Below are positions 8,719-16,741 of a stretch of 28,872 nucleotides of DNA, piece after piece (the first letter of the stretch is position 1; each line of letters begins with the position of its first letter). Source of the stretch: Bacillota bacterium (GTDB lineage Bacteria > Eremiobacterota > SpSt-956 > JAKJGF01); NCBI GenBank assembly GCA_029555925.1, contig JAKPQU010000463.1, forward strand, positions 1 to 28,872, given 5' to 3'. Below the pieces are notes generated by a model. It was not told the DNA's origin. It searched no databases and saw only the letters and a program-made list of their open reading frames with translations. Position numbers and translations under genes: made by a program.

Positions 8719-9534
8719 TTGTTAAACCGATCTATCAGTGTCTTTATTTTTGCAGTCATAATCATCTGTACTTTTTCTATGGCACAATCGGGGGACTGGG
8801 TAGTTTATGTAAATAACAAGCCTTTTACCGGCAGTGTAAATGTTTCTAAAGATGTTGTAATGGTAAGTATTCAGGAACTTTCTCAGATGCTTGATTTTGA
8901 TTTTTCATACAATGAACTTACAAATTGTCTTAAGATCAATGATACTGTTTATGCAGGGTTAAAATCTTATAACAATGGCAGACTGTATGTTTCTCTCGGC
9001 GATGTGGCAGGTATGCTCGGAGCAAGATACAGTTTTGATCAGAGAGCCGGCAATGCATCCATTCAAACCTTCAATGTAAAAATGGTTCCTGTAGCGACAG
9101 CAGCTCCTGTATCTGCCACTCCGACTCCTGTTGCGTCTAAAGGCGATGAAGTAAAGGTTCAGGGACTCAGAGAACTGACAGGAACTGAACTTGTAGGGAA
9201 AGAACAGTTTGGTGTATCTACTGTAGGTTTAACCGGTTCTGTTCAAAATACTGCAAAAGTTACTGCAAATAATGTTGTAGTAACAATTTTTGTAAAAGAC
9301 GGAACAGGTAAATTACAGGAAACTCTCACAAAAGATATGGGTTCTCTTAAATCAGGAGAAACAAAAAATTTCGAACTTTTCTTCAGAGATGGCTCCATAT
9401 TCTATGATACTAACAATCCTGCCATTATCTACAGAGGAATTAACTGGGTATATGATAATAAAGTAGATTTTAAGCTTGAACAACCCACTCCGACTCCAAC
9501 AACTGAACCTGTAGAGGAACCTGCCGGCAAGTAA
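8719..9534 (+). CDS. Exported copper-amine-oxidase-N-like / FxLYD-like domain protein
   Basis: Secreted or envelope protein of about 271 residues. An N-terminal signal peptide ends SMA|QSGDW. Next is a copper amine oxidase N-terminal-type domain (VVYVNNKPF... VSIQELSQML... YVSLGDVAGMLGARY...), a non-catalytic module common in exported proteins. A Pro/Thr/Ala linker follows, then a domain of about 90 residues resembling FxLYD/CARDB-type beta sandwiches (GVSTVGLTGSVQNTAKVTAN... GSLKSGETKNFELFF), then a PTPTPTTEP tail. I prefer the TTG at 8719: AGGAGAGGG (8702-8710) lies 8 bases before it, whereas the in-frame GTG at 8710 overlaps that RBS. Probably a wall- or membrane-associated binding protein; ligand unknown. 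It is convergent with the Hsp70-like gene. Confidence 0.8.
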   Translation: MLNRSISVFIFAVIIICTFSMAQSGDWVVYVNNKPFTGSVNVSKDVVMVSIQELSQMLDFDFSYNELTNCLKINDTVYAGLKSYNNGRLYVSLGDVAGMLGARYSFDQRAGNASIQTFNVKMVPVATAAPVSATPTPVASKGDEVKVQGLRELTGTELVGKEQFGVSTVGLTGSVQNTAKVTANNVVVTIFVKDGTGKLQETLTKDMGSLKSGETKNFELFFRDGSIFYDTNNPAIIYRGINWVYDNKVDFKLEQPTPTPTTEPVEEPAGK

Positions 9535-9543
9535 TTGTAACAT

Positions 9544-9569
9544 GTGACGCGTAACGAGTTACGCGTCAC
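9544..9569 (+). terminator. Heptamer-derived hairpin after 8719-9534
   Basis: A perfect 11-base stem GTGACGCGTAA / TTACGCGTCAC with a CGAG loop begins 10 bases after the stop codon and is followed by a T-rich stretch. It is made of the same heptamers as the other arrays. It lies between convergent genes and could stop transcription, but its U-tract is weak. The 17-mer shared with 5518 follows at 9589-9605. Confidence 0.5.
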
Positions 9570-9706
9570 GTTCTTCCTTAATTCAAATGTATAGGAATTT
9601 TCATTTTTTATGCCGTAAAATAGAGCTTTGGATGAAAACTATGGAAAGGCAATTTATCTAAATAATTTAAATTCACCACCGGCTGATTTTTTATAAATGC
9701 CTTGCC

Positions 9707-11293
9707 TTAATTCAATTTAACCACCGGTTGATCTCTATAAAGAGTTTTATTTATCTTTAAATCCACCACTGTAATTCTGAGGAGACGATTCTCATCAATA
9801 CTGAATGATACAGAGATTCGTTTTTCTCCGCCTCTGGCAGGAGGTTCTAATTTTATAAATGTAGGATTTTTTTCATTTACAAGCACTTTATCTTCATCAC
9901 CGCTGACATTTGTCCTTATTATTTCATATCTATCCGAATCAGAATTATAGATCATCTCATTTTTCATTTTCTGAGAATTATGTCCCCTTGCTTCAAAGAT
10001 CATCAGTTCAACTTCTTTCTGCCCTGGTACTGCTGCATCTATTTTAAATTTTGCCACATCAGAAACAGGATATTTAGTCCCTCTCGGTATAAAAGGCTCA
10101 TAGCCGTATCTGCCGCTGTACCGATCATCTGACCATATCCAGTGTTTCAGGCAGTAATCATGTTTTATATAGTCATCAAGCACTTTCCCGGCACCGTAAC
10201 GGCATGCGCCTTTAACGACTGCATCAAAAGGTCTGTAAGATTTTATCCTGTCGGGGAATTTTTCTTGAAGTAATTTTTTTACAGATGGTATGAGACTTGA
10301 ACCTCCAATCATCAACACATGCTTTATGTCTCTTCTTCTTATGCCTCTGAGAGCTGCTTCTTCAAGGGAATCATCCAGAATTTCCTGAATGATATTGAAT
10401 AAATTATTTTTTGTCAGAATTTCTTCGAATTTTTCTCTTGTATAATCTGCGGAAATCATTGTGCCGTTCACATCGTCAAATACAGACAGGGACGCTTCTT
10501 TATTAAAGGAAAGATCTATTTTTATTTCTTCTACAGTCTGTCTGAGATGATTGATTATATGTTGTACGTCTCCTGTGGACATGCCGTTCTGCTGCAGCAG
10601 ATCTTCCATTATCCATGTATCTATATCTATTCCGCCTATGCCTGCCCCTCCTTTCCCTACTACTACTGATTTTCTGTCACCATGTCCCGAGAGTTCAATC
10701 TTTACAATTGATACATCGAGAGTTCCTCCTCCGAAATCAAAAACCATAATTATGTCCCCGTCTTCAACACCTGCATCATAGCCGAAAGCACAGGCAGAAG
10801 GTTCATCTATTACCCTGTAATAATCTATATCGAATTTGACACATATTTCTCCTATCCACTCCTGATAATGTTGAAAAGCATCTACAGGTAAAGTAAAAAT
10901 TATCTCCTGAATTTTATCTCCCGCTATTTTATTTGCCCGTGAAATTATTTCTGATAAAAAATATTCTCCGCTATCGTAAAAAGAAATCTTTTTTCCTCCT
11001 ACATCCCGTGGCAGAGGTTTTCTTTTCATGATATATCTCTTGATATCTCTGAATGTGGCGTGAGAAAATTCTTTACCTTTATCAAAAACTTCCTGGCCTG
11101 CAAGTAAATTATTTCCATCAAAATTTATTATAGATGGTATACAATACATCTCAGGAGTAATATGTTCCGACGGATTTTTATATTTTCTGCTCATCCCGTC
11201 TATTTTCATTAATTCTTCTTTACCAAGTGTTTCATTCCATAGAGCAATTGTTGTGTTTGAAGTACCGAAATCAATTGCTATCTTTTTACCCAT
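9707..11293 (-). CDS. Stand-alone Hsp70 (DnaK)-like protein
   Basis: Hsp70-family ATPase of 528 residues, shorter than DnaK (about 640). The actin-like ATPase is complete in its hallmarks: phosphate-1 IAIDFGTSNTT (5-15), a connect region with DEPSACAFGYDAG, phosphate-2 VFDFGGGTLDVSIV, and adenosine motif VLMIGGSSLIPSV. After about residue 400 a shortened beta-type substrate-binding region can be seen (YEPFIPRGTKYPV... SFSIDENRLLRITVVD). The alpha-helical lid is missing. No dnaJ or grpE is nearby, so it is probably a specialised client chaperone or assembly factor rather than the housekeeping DnaK. The ATG is preceded by AAAGGGATC. A consensus-like promoter with an operator-like palindrome lies upstream. 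It is monocistronic and convergent with 8719-9534. Confidence 0.9.
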   Translation of the reverse strand: MGKKIAIDFGTSNTTIALWNETLGKEELMKIDGMSRKYKNPSEHITPEMYCIPSIINFDGNNLLAGQEVFDKGKEFSHATFRDIKRYIMKRKPLPRDVGGKKISFYDSGEYFLSEIISRANKIAGDKIQEIIFTLPVDAFQHYQEWIGEICVKFDIDYYRVIDEPSACAFGYDAGVEDGDIIMVFDFGGGTLDVSIVKIELSGHGDRKSVVVGKGGAGIGGIDIDTWIMEDLLQQNGMSTGDVQHIINHLRQTVEEIKIDLSFNKEASLSVFDDVNGTMISADYTREKFEEILTKNNLFNIIQEILDDSLEEAALRGIRRRDIKHVLMIGGSSLIPSVKKLLQEKFPDRIKSYRPFDAVVKGACRYGAGKVLDDYIKHDYCLKHWIWSDDRYSGRYGYEPFIPRGTKYPVSDVAKFKIDAAVPGQKEVELMIFEARGHNSQKMKNEMIYNSDSDRYEIIRTNVSGDEDKVLVNEKNPTFIKLEPPARGGEKRISVSFSIDENRLLRITVVDLKINKTLYRDQPVVKLN

Positions 11294-11319
11294 AATAGAT
11301 CCCTTTCTTTATGAACTGA

Positions 11320-11368
11320 TATCACTTCAGTGATAGTAATTTTAGTAGCTAAATGCCTCATTTGTCAA
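11320..11368 (-). promoter_or_regulatory. Promoter with palindromic operator for the Hsp70-like gene
   Basis: On the minus strand TTGACA (11368-11363) is separated by 18 bases from TAAAAT (11344-11339). A 16-base perfect inverted repeat, TATCACT-GA-AGTGATA (11335-11320), covers the expected transcription start. It is not the CIRCE sequence (TTAGCACTC-N9-GAGTGCTAA), so HrcA control is not indicated; another repressor could bind. The leader is about 40 bases. Confidence 0.55.
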
Positions 11369-11451
11369 GCCGTTTCACAAGGAATTCTGAAAATATAGCA
11401 GAAATAGAAGGGTTATTAAAAGAAATGTAGTAATAGGTATGGAGATATAGT

Positions 11452-11517
11452 TTATATGAGAATCGTGAAGGGTAAAGGGTAAAGAAGAATAAATTCTCAT
11501 CTTTCGTTGTAACCACC
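11452..11517 (+). repeat. R2 dispersed intergenic element, copy 2
   Basis: Starts TTTATATGAGAATCGTGAAG, continues with GGGTAAA heptamers and ends CTTTCGTTGTAACCACC. It aligns end to end with 2238-2306. Its two ends recur, inverted and about 290 bases apart, at 22715-23005. Confidence 0.65.
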
Positions 11518-11547
11518 CGATCTTGACTGTATAGTTAATTCTTACCT

Positions 11548-11607
11548 CGTGATGCGTAATGTGTAAGGGTACTCTTACGCATTACGCATCACGCATTACG
11601 CATCACG
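11548..11607. repeat. Inverted heptamer array forming a near-perfect hairpin
   Basis: The arm 11548-11567 pairs with 11574-11593 at 19 of 20 positions, with a six-base loop (GGTACT). A further CATTACG-CATCACG unit extends the right side to 11607. Confidence 0.85.
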
Positions 11608-11633
11608 AATATTATAAATTCAAAATGAGCCCC

Positions 11634-11661
11634 GCGTCACGCGTCACGCGTCACGCGTCAC
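11634..11661 (+). repeat. Perfect GCGTCAC tetramer
   Basis: Four uninterrupted GCGTCAC units, ending 10 bases before the ATG of the next gene, where a ribosome binding site would be expected. The longest perfect tract in the window. Confidence 0.92.
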
Positions 11662-11671
11662 GGTTATACAT

Positions 11672-13762
11672 ATGATTTCTAAATTTTTACTCCACCAGAT
11701 GGATTATATTTATTTTCTCTACGGACTATCTCTTATTTTTCTCTCAGTTGTATGTTATACATTGAAGAGGGAAAAAAAGTCCGATCTGCCATGGTTATGG
11801 CTCGGACTTTTCGGCCTTACTCATGGATTGAGTAAATGGCTGGAATTCTTGACAATAATTACCGGTCCAAGGCCTATAATTGAAATTATAAAACTCTCTC
11901 TTTTAATCTCTTCTTATTTATTTCTTTTAAATTTCGGAAGGCTGGCCATTACTTCTTTAAAAATCTGGATATGTTTACCTCTTCTGTGTCTGTCTTTTAC
12001 CGGCATATTTATTAATGAACCGAAGGGTTTTGCAATTTTTCCGAGATATTTTCTCGGCATACCGGGCGGTATACTGACTTTAATAACATTATTCCAGAGG
12101 AGTAGAAAAGAGAAGAATATTTATTTATTTATCATGTCAGGGGCCATGTTTTTTTATATTTTTACAATAATAACAGGTGTACCGAAAGGTATTTATTTTC
12201 CTTCGTCCCTGGTGAATTCTCAAGCATTCATTTCAATAACCGGCATACCGTTACAATTGTTTCAGTCTCTTCTTTCAATTGTAATGATTATAAGTTTATG
12301 GTTTTATTCTCAGATATTAAGATGCAGAGAAACTGTCTGGCTTTCAAACAGGAAAATAATATCTTATTACACGGTAATCATGGTCTATGTATTGCTCTTC
12401 ATTTTAACTGCAGGATGGATAGCGGCACACCTGGTCGGTATCAGTACAGACAGGGAAGTAAAGAACAATCTTCTCAGAAGAGCCAGAACCATAGCATCTT
12501 CCATGGATCCTGAAATTATAAAAATACTGAAAGGAATTCATTCCGATACAGGAACAGTAAATTACAAATATGTAAAGAAACAGCTACATAATATAATTAT
12601 GGAAAATGACGACTGTCATTTCGTTTATTTAATAGCCATACGTAATGATAAAATCGTTTACCTTGCAGATTCTGAACCGTCTTATTCAAAAGATTATTCT
12701 ATGCCGGGTGACATATATAACGGTACGGACATAAGAAATATATTTTCCGGAGGAAAACCGTTAGTAGCAGGCCCTGCGGAGGATAAATGGGGAACATGGA
12801 TATCCGCTTTTTCTCCGGTCATAGATGGTGATACAAAAAAAGTCATTGCAGTTTTTGGCATGGATATTAATGCAGCAGACTGGGCTTATGCGATTGCCAT
12901 AGACCGTATTGACCCGATATTGATAACCCTTCTTATATCAGTAATAGTAATAATCTTTTTTATCATTTATGAAATTTCTTTTGAAGCTTCTCTGAGGATA
13001 AGAGCTGCAGAAAAAGAAAGATTCGACAGTGAAGTCAGGATTGCCAGTGATATACAGATGGGGATGATACCCAAAATTTTTCCTCCCTCTTCCGGACAGT
13101 TCAGCCTTTACGCGCTGCTTGAGCCGGCCAGGACTGTAAGCGGTGATGTATATGATTTTTTTATGTTAGATAAAGATCATCTGTGGATTGCCATCGGAGA
13201 TGTATCCGGCAAAGGTATACCGGCCTCTCTTTTTATGGTTATAACAAAAATTCTCTTTAGATTTATTGCCTCACAGGGAGGCAGTCCGGGAACAGTATTT
13301 ACAAAACTTAACAGAGAACTTTATAATAATAATGAAACTTTTATGTTTGTTACTGTTTTTGCCGGTATTCTGGACACAAAAACAGGCCTTCTGACCTATA
13401 TTAATGCAGGTCATAACAGGCCTTATATTATTAAACATAAAGGAGACATCGTAGAGCTTGAAAAACCTGACAGTATAGCTCTCGGTGTAGATGAAGACGT
13501 TGTTTATGCAGATAGAGACATTGTGCTTGAACATGGAGATTGCCTTTTTACCTATACAGATGGCGTAACTGAAGCTATGAGAGAAACCGGCGAACTCTTT
13601 GATGAACACAGGCTGGTAGCTATTTTAAAAGAAACAAACGATAAACACCCGGAAGAGATCATACAATCCGTTTATGGAGCCGTTAAAGATTTTACCGGTA
13701 ATGCAGAACAGTCAGATGATATAACAATGCTTTCCGTGAAGTATTATAACAGTGAGCAGTGA
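11672..13762 (+). CDS. Membrane sensor with SpoIIE/RsbU-type PP2C phosphatase
   Basis: A 696-residue protein. About seven hydrophobic helices fill residues 1-215 (MDYIYFLYGLSLIFLSVVCY, then LPWLWLGLFGLTHGLSKW), a pattern seen at the N terminus of many environmental sensor kinases. Another helix near 235-255 leads into a Cache-like extracytoplasmic domain (about 265-415) and a last helix (about 418-440). The C-terminal PP2C domain (about 450-690) is of SpoIIE/RsbU type, with metal-binding SGDVYDFF near 490, GDVSGKGIPASLFM near 508, and INAGHNRPY. RsbU-type enzymes dephosphorylate anti-anti-sigma proteins in partner-switching cascades; none is encoded here. No Shine-Dalgarno is visible: the GCGTCAC tract ends 10 bases upstream. 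The last codons (NSEQ-stop) come from a heptamer repeat. Confidence 0.9.
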   Translation: MISKFLLHQMDYIYFLYGLSLIFLSVVCYTLKREKKSDLPWLWLGLFGLTHGLSKWLEFLTIITGPRPIIEIIKLSLLISSYLFLLNFGRLAITSLKIWICLPLLCLSFTGIFINEPKGFAIFPRYFLGIPGGILTLITLFQRSRKEKNIYLFIMSGAMFFYIFTIITGVPKGIYFPSSLVNSQAFISITGIPLQLFQSLLSIVMIISLWFYSQILRCRETVWLSNRKIISYYTVIMVYVLLFILTAGWIAAHLVGISTDREVKNNLLRRARTIASSMDPEIIKILKGIHSDTGTVNYKYVKKQLHNIIMENDDCHFVYLIAIRNDKIVYLADSEPSYSKDYSMPGDIYNGTDIRNIFSGGKPLVAGPAEDKWGTWISAFSPVIDGDTKKVIAVFGMDINAADWAYAIAIDRIDPILITLLISVIVIIFFIIYEISFEASLRIRAAEKERFDSEVRIASDIQMGMIPKIFPPSSGQFSLYALLEPARTVSGDVYDFFMLDKDHLWIAIGDVSGKGIPASLFMVITKILFRFIASQGGSPGTVFTKLNRELYNNNETFMFVTVFAGILDTKTGLLTYINAGHNRPYIIKHKGDIVELEKPDSIALGVDEDVVYADRDIVLEHGDCLFTYTDGVTEAMRETGELFDEHRLVAILKETNDKHPEEIIQSVYGAVKDFTGNAEQSDDITMLSVKYYNSEQ

Positions 13763-13864
13763 CCAGTGAGCAGTGACCGGTGAAACTTTGTTTATAGTAA
13801 TTGATAACTGTTCTATTCACCGGTAACTGTTCACTGATAACCGGTAACTGTTCACTGCTCACTG
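13750..13864. repeat. Inverted heptamer array between convergent genes
   Basis: CAGTGAG/CAGTGAC units on the left (13750-13784) face TTCACCGGTAACTG/TTCACTG units on the right (13816-13864). The outermost 13 bases, CAGTGAGCAGTGA, are perfect inverted copies (13750-13762 and 13852-13864). Each includes the final codons and stop of the flanking gene. The array could act as a bidirectional terminator hairpin. Confidence 0.88.
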
Positions 13865-15498
13865 ACATAAACTTCGTCCTGTTCAATAGTAGAAAGTATC
13901 CAGTCAAAATTTCCGGACGTTATTTTACTGCCACAGTATTCACAGATGCCTGCCATGCTTATTTGTAATTCTCCTCCGCAGTTTGGGCAGGTATTTTCCT
14001 TCTTTTCCTTTGTATCTCCGGCAAACCCTGCTCTTCTTATAAAAGTCCAGTATTCAGAGAAGGTTCTCTTTACGGTTTTACTTCCGTCTACAACTTTACC
14101 GTTCCTGTCTATTGTATAATCCTTCATGCTGGCTTTTATTCTTACTGTTATGGCCTCATAAAAAGCGTCTTCTTCTATTTTTACAGTTGTAATGGATAGT
14201 ATTTCTATATCTTCCAGAATATTTCTCATACCTTCTGCTTTATACTGTTCTATCCAGTATTTATGCATTGAAAACAGATAATCTGTTTCAAGAGGTCTTG
14301 CTGCCTCCCAGTTGCAGGTTGACCAGGCGTGCTGCAGTTTCATAAAGGTGTCTCTTACTTTCCTGGAAAATTCCTTTGGATTAAAATTGGGATATCTCGT
14401 AAGAAAAGCTCTTTTTGCCGCTTCGAAGTTCGGCTGAAATACAGTGGGAAGATCCGTGCCTTCTTCTATGCCGCCTCCTCCAACCTGCAGGGGAGGACGG
14501 GGGTATTTTTCTATAATCTTTATCATATGTAATTGCCAGTGAAAATCTCCACCTGTGACAATTTTATCACAGTGATTACACGTGCCGTTCAATCTTAATT
14601 CTACAGGACTTCCGCATGAAGGGCAGTGGAAAGAGGAAATATCTTCAGGGCCTTTGGATAATATGCCCGGTTTCCTTTTTAATGTCCATTTTTCCTTTAC
14701 ATAATATATTTTTTCATTACCTCTGATATGTTCGGAATAATTCGCTTCAAATTCCACTTCTATTCTGTCATATATCTTATCGAAAGTCTTAAAAGTATCT
14801 ATGTTTACGATATTTGAGGAACCTATTATAATATTATCCACTTTTTCAGGGTCGTCTGATGTCCGGTATGCAGATATGCTATTTATGGATAAATAAGGAC
14901 GCAGGCTGTCCCAAGATTTATTACCCCTTGCAACCTGTACCTTTGTGTAAAATATTTGAATGAAATCTAAAAACAGAGGTTTTGAAAAATTCGGATCTTT
15001 GTATTTATAATTTTTTATACTCTCTGCAATGGAAACAGTCCTTCTCATAGGCTGAAAAGGAGCGGGTCTGACGGAAGAGTTAAATCCCAGAAAAAATCCT
15101 AACAAAGCATGAAGGAGAGAAAATTGAAAAGAATTGGTGCTGCCGGAAGAGTTATATCCCACTGAATAAAGATTGTTCATCTTTCTTCCCCCATTTTTTT
15201 CGTCTTCCTTCTGTTTAAGATATAATACACATACCATCAGACCTACAAATACAAGAAACATTATACCGCTAAACGTACTGGCAGGCCCGCTGCCGCCTCC
15301 TCCTCCGGAATAGGAACTATAAGAACCTCCTCCGCTGCTGTGGTAACTGCCGCTGCTGTGATAACCGCCGCTGCTGCGAGAGCTACCGCTGCTCCGTCCT
15401 CCTCCGAAACTGTGACCTCCTCCTACTCTTGCATAGGATATGGAAATTAGAAAAATAATAAATAATATTGTTATTGAAATGATATAAATTTTTTTCAT
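13852..15498 (-). CDS. Tim44-like membrane protein with duplicated Tim44/zinc-ribbon modules
   Basis: A 548-residue protein. A signal peptide or anchor (ending SYA near 23) leads into a Gly/Ser/His/Tyr-rich low-complexity stretch (about 24-80) and a membrane helix (about 82-103). The rest, presumably cytoplasmic, is a duplication: a Tim44-like domain (about 180-285) and zinc ribbon CPSC-x11-CNHC (from about 291), then a second Tim44-like domain (about 355-490) and zinc ribbon CPNC-x11-CEYC (from about 504). Each ribbon is followed by a matching K-I-V/T-T/S-G-x-F-x-W motif, so the unit Tim44 plus ribbon was duplicated. Bacterial Tim44-like proteins are poorly characterised and thought to act at the membrane. 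It is the last gene of an operon with 15504-15875 and 15881-16510; RBS GAGGAG. The C terminus (VSEQ) comes from the 13750-13864 repeat. Confidence 0.85.
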   Translation of the reverse strand: MKKIYIISITILFIIFLISISYARVGGGHSFGGGRSSGSSRSSGGYHSSGSYHSSGGGSYSSYSGGGGGSGPASTFSGIMFLVFVGLMVCVLYLKQKEDEKNGGRKMNNLYSVGYNSSGSTNSFQFSLLHALLGFFLGFNSSVRPAPFQPMRRTVSIAESIKNYKYKDPNFSKPLFLDFIQIFYTKVQVARGNKSWDSLRPYLSINSISAYRTSDDPEKVDNIIIGSSNIVNIDTFKTFDKIYDRIEVEFEANYSEHIRGNEKIYYVKEKWTLKRKPGILSKGPEDISSFHCPSCGSPVELRLNGTCNHCDKIVTGGDFHWQLHMIKIIEKYPRPPLQVGGGGIEEGTDLPTVFQPNFEAAKRAFLTRYPNFNPKEFSRKVRDTFMKLQHAWSTCNWEAARPLETDYLFSMHKYWIEQYKAEGMRNILEDIEILSITTVKIEEDAFYEAITVRIKASMKDYTIDRNGKVVDGSKTVKRTFSEYWTFIRRAGFAGDTKEKKENTCPNCGGELQISMAGICEYCGSKITSGNFDWILSTIEQDEVYVSEQ

Positions 15499-15503
15499 AA
15501 GTC

Positions 15504-15875
15504 TTACTCCTCGGACATGCGGTCAATCTTTCCATCTTCATCATAATAATAAGTAGTATCTGAAGTATGGGTGCCGGTATTTTTCAGGTAAATAAAAATA
15601 AGATACAGAATTAACAGAGTGACTGGTATGCCTATAAATGTTACGAAACATCCACTGATTGCAGCGTTACCGCCATCAGGAATTTCCCCTTTCGTATAAG
15701 GAGGAGGGCCGTTCAAATTGCCCTTTTTACCCTCGCCGGCTTTCCATCCGCTATTATCACTGTAAGTCGTAGAACTTCGATATGTTCCTCCTGAAACCGG
15801 TGTATCGACAGTATTTAAGATAATAAAGAAAATGATTATAAGTATAAGAGATAGATTAATATATGATAGTTTCAT
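15504..15875 (-). CDS. Small two-helix membrane protein, unknown function
   Basis: A 123-residue protein that I do not recognise. It has a hydrophobic N-terminal segment (about 4-22), a Gly/Ser/Tyr/Pro-rich loop (GGTYRSSTTYSDNSGWKAG, then PPPYTKGE) and a second membrane helix (about 73-98). The tail is acidic (YYYDEDGKIDRMSEE). The loop composition resembles the Gly/Ser-rich part of the adjacent Tim44-like protein. It begins 5 bases after the TPM gene, with its RBS (GAGGGGGG) inside that gene's last codons, and ends 5 bases before the Tim44-like start. The tight spacing indicates one operon and probably a shared complex. Confidence 0.75.
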   Translation of the reverse strand: MKLSYINLSLILIIIFFIILNTVDTPVSGGTYRSSTTYSDNSGWKAGEGKKGNLNGPPPYTKGEIPDGGNAAISGCFVTFIGIPVTLLILYLIFIYLKNTGTHTSDTTYYYDEDGKIDRMSEE

Positions 15876-15880
15876 TAAAA

Positions 15881-16510
15881 TTACCCCCCTCTTATTCTTG
15901 GTCTGTTCATTATTTCATCAGGATTTTCCTCTCCCGGCGGGAAGGTGCCTGATAAAAATTCACTGCATGTGACAAGTTTCTCTGAAAATTCCTCTACAGG
16001 TTTTTGACTTGAAAGAGCTTTATTAAGCTCAATAGTAAGCCTGTTCCACTTATCTCTGGATATTTTTCCGTCTATACCTAGATCTGATAAAATTTCAACC
16101 CTTCTTTCAAAAAGAGATATGTAGAATAATATACCGGTTCTGTCTTTTGTTGCAGAAACATTTTCTTCAAAAAAGGCTATTTTGGCACCTCTTTTAACCT
16201 GTTCTGTTCTTCTTTCTTCCCGTGTAAACAATCTCATAAATAATTCAATTCTGGCACAGATAATATAGCCGAGAAGATAAGCTATAATTACAAGAGGCAG
16301 TACAAACCACGGGTGTACATCAAATGGGGAAAAGAGAATGAATATAAGTGTTAACATAGAGATAATAAAACCGAATATTACCGGCACATCTCTGTAGCTT
16401 TCTGAAAATTTTGCTATGGCAATAACTATTTCTGCAGAAGTAGATTTTTCAATTTTTGTAACAGCATCCTCAAGCTGTGTCAGTGATTTTTCATCCAGGA
16501 AATTATTCAT
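15881..16510 (-). CDS. TPM-domain membrane protein
   Basis: About 209 residues from the ATG at 16510. The N-terminal part (FLDEKSLTQLEDAVTKIEKSTSAEIVIAIAK) and C-terminal part (TGILFYISLFERRVEILSDLGIDGKI) are the two halves of a TPM fold, a family named for the plant thylakoid protein TLP18.3, Psb32 and MOLO-1. Two membrane helices (about 50-95) are inserted between them. The tail ends RIRGG. An in-frame ORF extends 40 codons upstream to 16630, but that part is translated from a heptamer repeat (CGTCACGCGTTACG) and lacks a family match. The ATG at 16510 has AAAGG about 10 bases upstream and starts at the conserved domain, so I prefer it. It is the first gene of a three-gene operon and divergent from the caspase-like gene. 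Confidence 0.82.
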   Translation of the reverse strand: MNNFLDEKSLTQLEDAVTKIEKSTSAEIVIAIAKFSESYRDVPVIFGFIISMLTLIFILFSPFDVHPWFVLPLVIIAYLLGYIICARIELFMRLFTREERRTEQVKRGAKIAFFEENVSATKDRTGILFYISLFERRVEILSDLGIDGKISRDKWNRLTIELNKALSSQKPVEEFSEKLVTCSEFLSGTFPPGEENPDEIMNRPRIRGG

Positions 16511-16581
16511 ACTTAATCTGCCTTTCTTAATGGTGACAACGGAAAATATAACACCAGACATTGTGTGCTTCTGTCGCCTCC

Positions 16582-16595
16582 CGTCACGCGTTACG
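16582..16595. repeat. Short heptamer pair
   Basis: CGTCACG-CGTTACG, two units of the dispersed heptamer family, in the divergent gap between the TPM operon and the caspase-like gene. Confidence 0.7.
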
Positions 16596-16684
16596 ACTAT
16601 AACCAGTGGAATATTTGCCGTTATAAGCACCTGGTTTTTATTAATAAAATATTTTAAGGTACAAAATTTGCACTATATAAACAA

Positions 16685-16718
16685 GGAATTCGACACAGGT
16701 AATCGAATTTCCTATAAA
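16685..16718 (+). promoter_or_regulatory. Candidate promoter with inverted repeat for the caspase-like gene
   Basis: TTCGAC (16689-16694) is followed after 18 bases by TATAAA (16713-16718). An inverted repeat, GGAATTCG-N11-CGAATTTCC (one base bulge), covers the -35 box and spacer and is a plausible operator. The AGGAGG ribosome site and the ATG at 16742 follow. Confidence 0.4.
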
Positions 16719-16741
16719 ATGACATTAGGAGGTTTAATTTA

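Larger units (their letters stand above)
11294..11671. other. Divergent, repeat-filled intergenic region, 378 bp
   Basis: Holds the promoter of the Hsp70-like gene at its left end. An R2 repeat (11452-11517), an inverted heptamer hairpin (11548-11607) and a perfect GCGTCAC tetramer (11634-11661) follow in succession, ending 10 bases before the SpoIIE-phosphatase start codon. I see no ORF. Confidence 0.6.

Noticed and set aside
11294..11370. CIRCE/HrcA operator before the Hsp70-like gene
   Set aside because: A palindrome is present but its sequence and spacer do not match CIRCE.
11548..11661. CRISPR-like regular repeats
   Set aside because: The units are 7 bases, adjacent and without spacers; they are tandem heptamers, and no cas gene is present.
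16511..16630. A 40-residue N-terminal extension of the TPM protein
   Set aside because: Translated from a heptamer repeat and non-conserved-looking; the ATG at 16510 has an RBS and starts at the domain.
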